From assembly GCA_037389465.1 (NCBI GenBank), contig JAZARR010000059.1, forward strand, positions 1,566,001-1,630,000: DNA of 64,000 nt, given 5' to 3'. How positions within the stretch are numbered: position 1 is the stretch's first letter; every line of letters starts with the position of its first letter. Shown piece by piece: positions 38,601 through 50,919 of the stretch. The notes beneath the pieces are model-generated. The model was not told the DNA's origin and searched no databases. It saw nothing but the letters and a program-made list of their open reading frames with translations. The translations under genes were made by a program, and so were the position numbers. This DNA comes from Baylisascaris procyonis (taxonomy: Eukaryota > Nematoda > Chromadorea > Rhabditida > Ascarididae).

Positions 38601-41600
38601 TAAAGCTAAGCTGACCAAAAAGCACATTTATGATTTTGAACGAAACCGCCAGAGGCTATAAATGTTTAAGGGAATGTAGGAATGTTAAGGAAAGTAAGCA
38701 GAGCTCTTTCCAATTATGGATATCGAAATCTCGAAAAGAGGATTCAGAAAGTGGGCAGCTTATAGGTGATCTACGCCACTTGCCGCGACCTGTCATTTTG
38801 TATATTGTGGCATATTCTTCGATCATATAAAAATGAATCACATACTCTGATTGTACAGTTCAATAATCCTGCGTTGATACTGACTGATCTCGACTTGCGA
38901 CGGCACAGAATCTAAACGTCTTTGCTCCAATGTAATCTGTCTATTAAGAAGTGCAGCCTGAAGACGCGCTTCCTCGATTCGCTCTTTCGCGTTTCTGTAC
39001 TCATTATCCCAAGAAGCGCCTTCCACCTATTAAAAAAGCTCCGCTGATCAACACTAAAGAATTGGAAGACTAAATGACTCAAATCTCTCCCTCCCACTAC
39101 CTTAACGGCAATCTGGAGGCAAGGGTGCAAGCAGTAGCATGATTTTTAAAGAAAGATGTACGCAGCGAAGGCGAACAAACGACTAATTGAGGCACTGATC
39201 ACTGCAGAAAATACACGGCTCCGAAATCCATAGTACTTGGCTGCTCACTTTTGAGTTCGCTGATATGCCCTTTACATTGTAAATAGTGACTAGCCGATTG
39301 TCAATTTAAAGAAGGCATGGCACTTTAAGAGTGATAAGCTAGTTTATAAGATCAAGAGCAAACAATAATGTGCTTCAAAAATCGAACAATTGAAGCCTAC
39401 GTTGAGAGCACGTTCCTGGTGACGTACGCTCAACCCTTCGAGTTCTTGTTGCATCCTGCTTAGCTCAGCATTACAAGCCGCTTTGAAATCCGATTCCCGC
39501 TTACGCATCTCGTCATGTTCGGCAGTAAGCTGTATTAGCTTCTCCAGCAACCTGCAAATCAATACACCCTCATCGTTTATTTATATAGGTGCGCATTAGC
39601 GTATACGAGGACGAAAGTCATCACACTCTATCTTCAACAGAAAAGAGTACTTCTGTCTGAATGCCAAAAAAAGTTTTAAACCGATTTCCGCTTAACGAAC
39701 AAGATATTCTCATCTTAATGACAAAAAATAACTCTAATGTATGAATTTAATGAAAAAAATGTTTTTTTCCTATTCCGTTCATAATTTAAATTACACAGCC
39801 TTATGTAGATGCAGAGAAAAGTTTGTGATCTGATAACCAACTTATTTCCACGCAAAAGAAAAAAGCCAATTACCTTGATTTTTTCTTTATTTTCAACGTA
39901 AATTATAAAACATATAATGTACAACTAACAATTAGCGCCAAACATACAAGGAAAGCTTACTTCAATTTCAAACTGGTCTAAAATTGCCAATAAATTAATC
40001 AACACTAGGCAGATCGGAATAGAAACCCATTAGAATTACTGCAAAGTAATACAATCATACAGATATTGTGCTGAAAATGAGGAAAACATGTGCACATAAA
40101 TTGAAACGAACGCTTTATCGATGGACTGTTCGAAATCGAGATGAGTCGCGATTCGACGCTCCACCTCTTCGATCTCCCTTTGCAAAGACGAAGAGAGTTC
40201 ATTCGCTTCCAACAACTCGGCATCTATCCGCTTCTCCTCATTCCTCAGCTAAATAACACCATTTCAGTCCCATTCATTTATTTAGAAACAATCGTGTAAT
40301 TAACTGAGCCAAAATGTACCAAAATCGGTTTCATCACGTGAAGCATGAAAACGCTTAATCAGGTGCTAAGTTAAAATGAAGTGATGGCACAAAGCGAACA
40401 ATCCTCTTCAGTAGCAATATAAAGGGCAATTACTTAGCAGCTATTCGAATAGTGTTGAATAAGACATAAAACTTTGTCTCTGACTCACTTCCATGAACTA
40501 CTCAAATCAGACTTCCGATATAAGGATCCGCTCGAGATTTTAAATGATTCGAGTCAGGGCCCTACACCTGCGATCGTTCAACGAACGTTTAATTTGCTTA
40601 ATTGGTTTTTAGAAGAGATGGATAAACTGCTCTTAGCATTTATTGGCAGCACAGTAGTTAACGTGGTGTGCCAATTTCATCGACTCTCTTGTGTCAATAT
40701 TCCCTAGGTTTCGGTGCCAAGAGAGGTCAGAATTTGGTTCCACAATTTACCTGAAAAGCTCCAAGACTCTATCCTCTCCCTGTTGCACTCCAACTGAGAC
40801 TATCCTCTGCTGTCCTCTTCCTTCCTCTCTTTGCACCTTTCTCATCACTGAGGTTCCTTTTCAAAAAAAACTTTCTTTGCAGAGCACCATTTGTAATGGA
40901 ATCCTGCCAGAGCAAATCAAATACAAACCTTGAGCAGCTCTTGCTCAGCTTCCATGAGTTGTGAACGTACAGCATCGATGTCCGTATGGCGAACACAGGT
41001 AGCCTAAAACTTAAATCCTTCCGACCGCTTTCTTCCAGAAATCTAACAGCTTCGGAAGACAAAAATTGCTTTCGACGAAAGCCTGCAGAATAACAAGTCG
41101 AATTTCAACTGGGAATTCGATAAATATTACAGCTTACAGCATTTTTGCACTATAGCAGCTACTGGTGAAAAATGCAATGAAACCATAGAGTGAGAACCGA
41201 AACGAACACAACGCAATCTACCGAAGGCAGAGAAAAAAATGAGAATGCAGATAACGCGGCAAGTTGGAAAAAAAAAACAATTAAAAAAGTGAAAAAGCTG
41301 TTTTGATCATCAAGACGAACACTTATCACTTATAACTGTCAAAGCGAGGAGGATAATCTGATGTGAATTAACGCTGACAACAGGCTCTTTTGCGAGTGTT
41401 CCCTAGTCGCCAACGAAGCTATGCAGTCGAACCTCCAAATTTGTTCAATCAGTGCTTGTCTCTTCGGAAAAGCGTTCGGGCCTCAATTCAAACGGCAATC
41501 GTTAATCGTCACAACCACAAAGTTGAATAACCAAAGGCCTCATGACACACTGCAATCGTGTTTCAACTAAACTTGTGCCAATGAGAAAATCGATGTGTTC

Positions 41601-44600
41601 TCAAAAAAGAGTGTTAATTAGATGACGATAATGAACACATTTTGCAAGATATACCGTCCTGATATTTGTGGATGCCTCATGCAATACTTTCGCATCGATA
41701 ATATGCACCAGTGCACCGGTTGAGATTCGCTGTTTCTCCGAGTAAACTGCTTTCAAAGAAAGATACTCATGCACGCCCTTCGCAACCTTAAATTCATGAC
41801 CTCCACCAAGAAATTAGAGATGTTCACATGAAATAAACAACCATATGCAAATATTTCATGATCAACAACTATTTTTGTGCCGAATTAAGAATGATCAACA
41901 TTTACTTATATTTTATGCTTCGAGAAAATTAGAAATTAAACTTTAACTAGAGGCACACGTGTAAGGATACTTGAAAAACTTAAGATTGAAAGCGTGTTGC
42001 CTAATTTGTGCATTTTTAAATCCTATTATTCATGTAACGTTGTGGGAAGTGTCACTGCTTATAAAACGGCATTGCGTAATTATAGCTGCATCAGCAACGG
42101 GAAAAATGATTTCGCAGCAGTTTTTTCTTAATATAATCTTACGACAAAATATTTATTGCAACTTCACTGCGTTTAGTAAACAATTCAAAATTTTCACTCA
42201 TTAACGGATGACTTCCTTCCAATGCCAGCAATGATCGTCATCTACATCACCGTACATCCCCAATACCTGTTCTCCTTACAAAGAGTTGCTTATAACCTCT
42301 TTAAATGAGTCGTGATCCTCGCCGATCCTCTTGTTTTCCTTGGGCGGCTGCTTGCTTTGCTCAGCAAAGACTCGCCTGCAGTAAAACGTTCGCCTCATAT
42401 TACAATAATGCGAACAGAACTTTTTCGAACGTGGAATAACTTTGTTCTCTTCATTTGTTTAGTTTACAATATTCTTCACATCGAAATGTTTGACTGGTAT
42501 AAACTGCACATTTAAACTCGTCAAAGAATTCGAAGAAAAACTTGCTCGAAACTTTTTTCTAGAAATAAAAAAGATCATTCAAGAAACTACTCAATTTCAT
42601 TCAATCAAAAAAATTCCTATCAGACTCAGTATGTTTTTGAAGTGCTTGCGTTGCTTTAACAGTGACAACTCTGTCATCGCAAAGTCCATCCGTGGAATCA
42701 AACTTTGACATTAACCTCTAAGACCCCAAAAAACAAAAAAAAAGACTCCGGAATCTGTTTTGGAAGTAGTCTGTTCTATTTTAATGACTCAATAAGTCCT
42801 GTTTTTCTCGTCCACAGTAGAAGAGCTAATGAGACTAGCCATAGAAATTGGCGGGCAAAACCTCTAAACAACCTTCACAGCGGTATACAATCGTGTTAGC
42901 AAATTTGGACTAATAACATTAAACCTTTCTTATATAAGCTTACTTTCTCGCAACCTTGCAATCACTTAAATGGAATTGGAAGCGATATGAAGAGACATTT
43001 ATTCGTTATAAATGCCCTCTTGATTGAAGTAAGTTAATAAACAAAGTAAATAACATTAAATCGTTGACAATTCAGAAAAACTCGCAAAGCAATATCACCG
43101 CAAAAAAAAGTTACCAATATAAACACAACGACAAAATATAGGAAATCCTCGGAGCAAGCTGATCTCTACCGCTACCAACTCCGCAGCATTGAGCTTAATA
43201 AAGCCGAATTAAAATCTAGTGCTCTCCGATTTGTCCATACCTAACGTAACAATAACCCTGTCATTGCTGAGATAAAAACAGAGTGAAACTCACCCGCCGT
43301 ATTCCATCAACGTGCATTGTATATCTTCGTGTAGGTCTCTAGAAACGAAGCCTTCAACCCGTCTGTAGACCCTCAAAGGAGAACAAAGCGACTTCAACTT
43401 GCCGTAGTTCTTAGCATGAGCCAGTTTTTGTGCACTCAGCTGGTGATCCTTGAAAAGACAAAAGTATCCCATTCGACAGTGAAACTATCAAAGATTTGAT
43501 GAGCAGTGAACAAGAGAACAGAACATCCTTTGAGTGAGAAAATAGCCTATAACATCAACTGTCGCGCTCCAAAATAATACACTGCAGATAACCTCCTTAC
43601 CACTACTAAAAAAAGCTAAGGAGAATCGAAACAACAATGAATAACATGCCCGACAAATTTCTATTACAGCTAACACAATAAGAGCGAAAAAGTTACGTAA
43701 AGTTCGTATAAATTGATTCGTCATTACCAATGAACATAAAAGCGCTCAAAGGCAACAACCGATTGGCTAAGCTCTAGCTGTATCCAACTACATTAGAAAA
43801 TTGAAGGATGCTAATATATGAAAGGGCTAAAATGTTCAATTTCACAAAGCCAATTTTCATCTGCTCTTCCACTTCTGTTAGTAATTGATGCATGATTTTA
43901 TGGAGTTATTTTCTGACATAGGTAAACACCTTCAACGTGAAGCTTAGTAGTAAAATAAACACATCTTAAGAAAGGCATTGCATTTCTTGATAAGTGATCA
44001 CTTTTATTGTGGGAAAGCGAAAGCAGTAAGACAACAACTAAAACTATCCTCTGTTATGAAAAAGTATTCGCCACAGTTCAATAAAACAGGAAAGGAGATT
44101 CTTCCCTTACCACTGATAAGTGGAATCGTCGGCCGAATTGATAGGTGGCATGATTTTGCACCATATCACCACGTTTCAGTTTCGCTTCAACCGCCTGCTT
44201 GACCAGCCACTTCAAAAGTAAAATTCGACTTCAAATGTACACTGCTGAACAAACAAACAAATAACACCCAGCTAAACATTCAAAATTTCTAAGCTAGAAT
44301 CCCCTCCACAACTTCACTAGCCTTTTAAAAAATTTCAAGGAACACAGACTACATATCCGCTTCAACCTTCCTTCAGCACCACCGATTTCTGCGAGCATCC
44401 ACTACCGCATACAGCTGCGTCCTTTCCAAACCTATCATGAATGACCCTTCTTCACGAACTTTTGAACGAAACAATGTCGCATTCAACATCGATGGTTTTA
44501 GCTATAGAATGTTTCTTTTTCTTGAAGCATGTACTAGAGGATATTGCCAGTGTTTCTCATTTAAGCGCAAAAAGAGTAACGTTTGGGCTGACCAACACCG

Positions 44601-47397
44601 GATTCATCTCTTCACAACTGGCAACTATCCTTTGCGCCTCTTCCTTATCATTGCACTCACAATTCACTGCATGTATATTCTCTCAGCGTGCATTCACAGA
44701 AGAAATTGGACAACAGACAATGTCCGACATCATCATTCGCCCATGTTGATCGCTGTTAGCGATTTCTTCTTCATACATATTTGATGGCTACTACGTCCCC
44801 TTCTGATTGAAAAAAAAAAACCCGACAACTATGTTTACATTTTCGTCTGCCGCACTACTTATCAGCACTAGCGCTGCAGACATTTCTGCTGCGGCGCAAA
44901 TGTCTTGTGGTCCAGGTGATCCGAGCCTAAGTGTTCAAAACGAATTCGGGCCTACGTCCATGATGAAAATATTCTATTACACTAATGTCGATAACACAAA
45001 AGTTCCGAGACGAAACTGTCCCGTGGAGGGACGCCCACGACGCAAACGATTTGAAGGATAAATGCAAATGCTTCCATGTTCATCTGCAAAAGCGTCTGAA
45101 CATTTCGATCAGGGATGTCAACTGTGAATGGATTTAGTAAGGACATCGCAAAATACGTTTATTGCTCCACAAAAATGACGCTTCAAAAATTATTCCATTT
45201 CACTGTAAAAAAACGAGAAGTGAAAAATAAAGAAAGAGTGGAAACACATGGGAAGACCATCTGTCAAGCAAGTCAAAAAAAACCATAGTTATGTGGGACA
45301 AAAGGAACAACTTCTTTCTTTAAAATCAGAACCATATTGAAACGACTGCTTATAACAGCAAAACGAGGTGCAAACCCGTCTAAAAACAGCTCAATGAGCC
45401 CAAATTTTCACCCAGCAGTACTTTTGTTCTTATTCAGCATTGAGCATAACATTTCAAAACCGTAACATAACACCCAATCGGTGAACATAGTCCCACTCAG
45501 CAACGATGAAAAGAGAAGGCAAAGAAAAGGCGTTACCTGTACAACCGGAAAAATGTGAATATAATCGAGTCCTTGGATTTGGTGTGGCTCGAGAGAGTGT
45601 GGGCATTTCAACTGCGGCAGCACCTCAACAACCCTTTCCGTTAATGCACTAAAACAGAAAACGTTCTCTACACAGAATGCAAAGCGTCAAGGCATTATAA
45701 CACAAACCTGAGAAAAATTCAGCCATTATCTTGTTATTCTTAAAAAGTGCGCAAATACGATAGACGATTTCAATGAAAGTAGAAAAAACAAATCATAAAA
45801 ACCATACTGACCCACAGAGATACAGTGCTGAAAACATCGTGCGCAGAGCGCCAGGGTGAGAAATTTACTGACAGCCGTCGACTACTATTCTGCGAGCAGT
45901 CCATCAACTGACTGCCCGTACCCCAAAATTCCGTAAAGAAAACAACCTCTTCAGTGAGAGGGAATGAGTGAGGATGGTGGAATCTGTAACTTTGTGTCCT
46001 TAAAACAGAGTCCTAGACTAAACAACTTGAACAAGTGTCACAATCAGCCGACCGTTCACTTTTGGCGCTCCCTTTTTATCAGTTACATTCCACCACCAAC
46101 AGCTACGTAACTGTGAGCGGTCATCGAGTGCTCAATTCTCAGTGATCATATTTTGTAGCCATATTCCATATTCAGTGATCTTCGTCTTAGTAACAATTCA
46201 TCGTTCAATAAACACATGAAAATATTGCTCTGTTAGGAACGTTAAGCAGATAAAATTGATAATAACGTTGATAAGTTTGTCCATCGAGTGGGATAAAGCA
46301 AAAGATTATCACATAAAGAGCAATAAAATCTGCAAAAATAAAAAAAAAACGCTTTATGACTGAAGAATTTTATTGTGAGTAAGGAGGCTGCGAAAGTGCA
46401 CAATAATAAACAAACATTTTTTGTCCAATTGTCGAGTTTTCTGAGTAGAAAAGATCGATATCAACCGATCGGTTGCATAGCGTTATGCACCATACCATTC
46501 CTCCGATCACCTGAACAACATACACTACGTGCGCAATTGAATCAGTGGCTATTTTAGGAAGTAATACGTACCTGGGATGTGGTAATAAATGCAATCGCCT
46601 ATATTGCTTCCTTTTTCTCCAATCAGTAAAAACCTAGGGGAAAAAGAGCATTGGGCACTGTGTTATGTAAATGAAAGCTGATGGGTTCGACGCGATAGTG
46701 GTTTATGTTTAAAATTTAGTGTACAAACTAGAATGACATTCGTCCAGTGGGAGTGAGGGAAGAGGTGAATAATGAAATGTCATGCTGACGTGTACTTGCA
46801 CATGTAAAACACTTCAGCTTTGTTACATCTTTTCCTTTTTGTGGGTTTGTCGGTCCTTTTGCATTGTTTTAGACACTGTTTGTCGGATCTTGAGGTGTGC
46901 AGACCCTTTTCAATATGTTCATGGTGTGGTGCAGTGACTGGCCAGTGAACAAAATCAATCCTTCGATTACTTCAAGGAAGTCAATCCCATTTTCCCCGAG
47001 ACTGGCTCTATACAATATCCATCTCCTCATGAAATAAAAACTGCATAATGATTCACTTTAAACCTTATCACAAGCAAATGGAACTTGTGTCTGCTACTTT
47101 GTTTTCGCGGGCGAAGAAATGATTTGGGTTTACGGAGGAGGGGAGGGGGAGCAAGGGCAGTGAAGAGTGGGACGAACGGATGCTCAGCACATCTAACATG
47201 CATAGAGCTCTAGCAGTGGACAATTACAAGAGTAGAACTTGCAACCAAACAACGAAATTAACTCAAATGGGAAATGTTCATACCCTGTCGAAAGGTGGTA
47301 AAGCCTTGAGGCGAGCACGGAAGTATCCCGCTGCCACAAGCAGGTCGATTGTATCCTGCAGTTTTGCGAACTGTTCCTCGTCTTCACGGACATCAAA
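35656..47397 (-). CDS. ccdc-93: Coiled-coil domain-containing protein 93 (CCC complex subunit), 5' end incomplete
   Basis: CCDC93 joins COMMD proteins and CCDC22 in the CCC complex, which works with retriever and WASH in endosome-to-surface recycling. Minus-strand exons: 47284-47397, 46416-46510, 45537-45648, 44111-44209, 43294-43448, about 41655-41786, 40929-41003, 40112-40248, 39401-39551, 38846-39026, 38428-38548, 37636-37717, 36242-36355, 35656-35709. The N-terminal conserved region reads [58 protein letters not shown]. The second half is coiled coil ([40 protein letters not shown]). The C-terminus is RKKLGGGGK and stop. About 540 residues are visible, against 631 in human. The junction between 43294 and 41786 is out of phase, so a short linker exon is missing here; the human linker is also poorly conserved. 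The first coding exon lies upstream of 47397. Confidence 0.93.
37118..37140 (+). repeat. Poly-G tract (11 G) in a ccdc-93 intron
   Basis: A run of 11 G is followed by AGGGAGGGGGGA, in the intron between the exons ending at 37636 and starting at 36355. It is capable of forming a G-quadruplex on the plus strand, which is the non-template strand for a plus-strand transcript but the template for ccdc-93. Confidence 0.9.
41787..43293 (-). other. ccdc-93 intron region that should hold one unidentified exon
   Basis: The exon ending at 43294 leaves two bases of a codon, whereas every usable acceptor near 41786 needs zero or one. A linker exon is therefore expected in this 1.5 kb. I found an acceptor near 43243 that would give a frame beginning GYGQIGEH, but it hits a stop before any GT donor. 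No other segment was convincing. Confidence 0.6.
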
Positions 47398-48717
47398 CTA
47401 AAAGTTTCCGTGTTGCTCACACGAATACACAAACACAACCGAAAAAAAAGATGCTTTAAGGTCAAAGATTTCGAGATGCTGAACTTCGTAAGTTGTGCAT
47501 CTTTTAAAACATTTTCCCAATGACGAAAAGCCTGCACTAGATCGGGTCTTAGTCCCGGTCACTTAATCGCTTTCACCTACCTCAACCGCATGATCAGAAC
47601 ACATCTCTGCATGGTGATGCATTAAACACGGTCCTGGCAATTACCCCATGAAGACATGGATTTTGTGACGAACAGCAAGCGAAGCGTACATCTGCTACGC
47701 ACAAGCGAAAAGGTTGAAGAAGTGATGCAAATAGCCTTTCAATCGACATTAATCTGCATTCATTCAGTAGATCAGAAGTTTTGTGATGCATTCTCATTAG
47801 ATATTTCATTCTATACTTATAATAGATGCATATTAATGTTAGCCTTATATTCCACTGCTTCATTGCAGTCTTCTTTGTTCATCTATGAATAAAGATTATT
47901 CCCTCGCAATTGCATAAGTCATTTTAAAGTGCGGGACTCTATCGGAAACATCACCCCGTCAATTTATTCAGCCCCATCTACACAAGCATTCAAAGATTAC
48001 TTTCGGTTAATTAGCGTAAAACTCTACCGACCGCACGCTTGTCTTATTGAAATGTGACGAGCTGATAATTCATTATAAACTCGATGCTACCTTTTTGTTA
48101 CTATCAACAAACACTTCAACAGTACAAGGTTTACACTAAAAAATAAAACAATTAAAGGACTTCCTGTTAATGTATCGGGGTCCGAATTAAATCTCGATCA
48201 CATGACTATTTGGAGATAGGTTAGACCTGATGCCAGCCTGAGGTGTAAAAAACGAATTGGAGGCGCGTTCACCTCATCTACATAATGCCATCAGTTAAAT
48301 TCATGCCTCGTAGGGACCGAGATCGGAGTTCACCTTCAGCAGCAAAGTGAGCAAATAGTGAAAGATTTGGAAACCTCCTCTCTCCAGATTTTGTGCGACT
48401 TCGGTCCAGTGTCCATAACCTTTCACGTTTGCGTTAAACCACACACATACAACAATTCCCACTATGTGAACATGAGGCTGTCGATTATGAAGTAAAATAT
48501 AACGTTACTCTTAAATGACAAATCTCAAAACGAACAAATTTTAGAATTTTGGATCTTTGCCCATGGATTAAAATTTTGGAATTTATGGCTAGGAGGAAGC
48601 TGGCATTTTCCGGATTTTCGTCGTATTTGATCTGTTCCTTGCCAGTTGTAATTCGTAGTTTTCGTTGTTTTCTTTGAAGTCAACATCACTATCTTCTGAT
48701 ATTATATAGTCTGATTA
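47398..48717. other. Upstream part of ccdc-93
   Basis: This region separates the first recognised ccdc-93 exon from the LINE remnant. It should contain the start exon and promoter. Only the 42-nt candidate at 48375-48416 fits the phase. No other feature was recognised. Confidence 0.4.
48375..48416 (-). other. Candidate first coding exon of ccdc-93
   Basis: On the minus strand an ATG opens 14 codons (MDTGPKSHKIWREE) and is followed by a GTTTCC donor in phase 0. That is the phase needed to join the FDVREDEEQ exon at 47397. There is no homology to support it, since CCDC93 N-termini vary, and other ATGs would also fit. Confidence 0.25.
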
Positions 48718-49870
48718 TAATAATAATAATAATCTTTATTCATACAACAAAGAAAGCATGGAATTAGATGTACAATATATAGAGGGGAACAAAGCATAGG
48801 TAATATCGACATTGCACACAAAATGCGTTTAAACACCCAAAAGGTGGTCAATGAAAGCAAATATTGGAGATCAGGTGAAAAAGGAAATATATGTGATAAT
48901 TAGTCACAACTGATATGAGGTGCATATCGTCGACAGATCACACTGCTCCAAACGTTTCTTAAAGCATTACAAACAAGCCATTACCACATCATATGACAAA
49001 CAGTTCCAGATGGGAACAACACGATAAGCAAAAGAGTTGAGCACATCTGTTCGATTATTTGATTTCCTTTCAATTTGAAGAGGGCGAAGCCTTGAGCGCA
49101 GTACAAACTTTGTAAAGGAGAAAATGCTCTCGAACGGAATGCCCGAGAAACCTTTAATGACGTTAAAGCATAAATGTAAATCGAATTGAGCTCTGCGATG
49201 CCACAGAAGTCTCAAGTCAAAAATACGAAGCCGGTGCTCATAATTAGGCTGAAACGGTCCGTGGAAAGCTTTCCTAAAAGCTGCCTTAGTGAAGCGCCGT
49301 TGAACTCTCTCAATTATCTCGAAATCCTTTTTCGCGGATGGTGACCAGACCTGCCAACAGTATTCCAAAATGGGGTGGCAGTAAGCAGTGAAAGCTTTCC
49401 GATAATTTTCTATGCAACTGTACTGCACGGCACGCAGAATGCAATTCACAACTTCAGCAGCCATTCGCGAAATTTCAACACAGTGATTGTGCCAACTAAA
49501 ATCAAAACTCACATAAACACCTAGATCTTTCACTACTTCCTTTGCAGGAAGATCGAGACCACATAAACGCAGAGGACATGAGTCAAGAAATTTAGGTCAC
49601 TTTTTTAATGAAATCATGTCCTGACATAACACGTTATAATCGAGTTGGGGCTCAATAATAGATCTGTATATTTTCACAACACCATCATAAAGCTTGCAAT
49701 AGCTTAATAAATTCTTTGAAAGATCGTTTACTTAAAGCAGAAATAGAAGAGGCCCTAGAACGCTACCCTGCGGCACCCCACTGAGCACAGAATGCAGCGA
49801 AGACAAGGCATTCCCAACTTTCACTCTGAGGCTTCGTCTTGCTTCTCGATGATTATCTTGCGTCTTAAAA
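48718..49870 (-). mobile_element. 5'-truncated, decayed CR1-like non-LTR retrotransposon (RT C-terminal part)
   Basis: The minus strand encodes the end of a LINE reverse transcriptase: RRSLRVKVGN, SGVPQGSVLGPLLFLL, the YADD region, DLGVYVSFDFSW, HPILEYCWQVWSP, FEIIERVQRRFTK and LLWHRRAQFDLHL. It is dead. In-frame stops lie at 49732-49734 (TAA), 49597-49599 (TGA, probably from TGG) and 48967-48969 (TAA), after which the frame continues for about 18 codons. The catalytic YADD motif reads YDGV. Part of the segment between the palm and thumb regions appears deleted. The 3' end carries a (TAA)n tail on the plus strand at 48718-48733, typical of CR1/LINE insertions. The 5' end stops near 49870 in a pyrimidine-rich tract. 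It lies between ccdc-93 and sec-6. Confidence 0.9.
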
Positions 49871-50919
49871 ATTCCCCCACACCCCTCTCCTCCCTCCTAC
49901 CCCCCTCTCCAAATCTTTGAAATCTGCGTTGTTTAGAATTCAACTCAAATGGCATTCAAGGTGCCATATTCTATTTCACATGGTATGCAGCAATGCTTTT
50001 CCATAGAACATCGCACAACCCTTGTCGTATTTGGCCCTCCAATCCTGAAATACAATACTCCTGTCTAACTTCTTTACACTCACCTGGGTGTTTACCTCAT
50101 GAAAGTAGGATTTTACCCGAATGAGCTTCCGTTTTCCGGTTCCTTACAACCTCAACTACGAATGTTTTTAAAATATTCGCTCTGCATTCGTTTGAACATC
50201 GGCGGCTATGATCCGAATTTGCTTTATAAGTGCCTTCTTTGTTATCTCCTTTGAGGTCGGTGTGCGCGTTCGTTTCCACTCGAATTCGTCGTGTTCACCG
50301 TTTTCATCTTGCTGATACCGCTCACACATTAGCTCAAAGGATCTCTACCTCTGTCAAGTGTTCGTGGTCGATATCACAAAGAAAAGTCCTCATCGTTACG
50401 TTGTTCCATGCAGCTAGTAGCATGCAGACAAAAATGTATGAGTTCATATTAGACGATGTTCGTGGGGGAATTAGAAGCGAATCTAGGTGTTTCAGGGTAA
50501 CAGCCACTGTCGAACAATTCCATTATCATCGAAAAATTTAAAGGAAGAATTCAACTTTCTGCATCATGTATTGAATGCATATTGGGCGCTCATGCATTGT
50601 AAAGGTTGTTATAGAACTGTGTAGTGGTGGGAGGCTCCTTATTGTTTTTACTTCCTGTGGATATGCTTTACCTGTCTTCTTTATCGCCACCCACCCATTC
50701 CCTCCCACTGCTGTATATGGTGGCGTCAGCACATAGTTCATGAACGATTGCCTCTTGTAAATAATGTTTGCTAATTTACAAGAGGCAATCGTTTTCAGCC
50801 ATTCAGAGCTGCATTATTTTCGGTGAACACTTACCCGATATGTGATGACTGGTCGTTGAACATCTTACAAATTATTTTCGTCTATTCAAGAAGTTCAGCA
50901 TTTAAGGTAGGTATATGAG
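49871..50919. promoter_or_regulatory. Divergent intergenic region, 5' flank of sec-6
   Basis: This kilobase lies between the LINE remnant and the sec-6 start codon. It holds the perfect hairpin at 50743-50793 and, closer to the gene, a pyrimidine-rich stretch ending TATTCAAG at 50890 that could serve as a trans-splice acceptor about 30 nt before the ATG. Short frames on both strands have no recognisable product. Confidence 0.4.
50743..50793. repeat. Perfect inverted repeat, 20-bp arms with an 11-nt loop
   Basis: The arm at 50743-50762 (AACGATTGCCTCTTGTAAAT) is exactly the reverse complement of 50774-50793. The loop is AATGTTTGCTA. It lies 126 nt before the sec-6 ATG. It could be a small-RNA hairpin, a fragment of a palindromic transposon, or a cruciform-forming promoter element. 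The pairing stops abruptly at both ends. Confidence 0.93.

Noticed and set aside
43205..43243. Candidate ccdc-93 linker exon starting at an acceptor near 43243
   Set aside because: The phase fits, but a stop codon arrives after eight residues with no GT donor before it.
44437..44784. Two overlapping plus-strand frames of 102 and 115 codons
   Set aside because: They lie within a ccdc-93 intron, overlap each other in different frames, and have no domain or splice partners.
48967..49533. 188-codon minus-strand frame as a host gene
   Set aside because: It starts at a GTG inside a reverse transcriptase, and coding similarity continues both upstream and downstream of its stops, so it is a fragment of a dead LINE.
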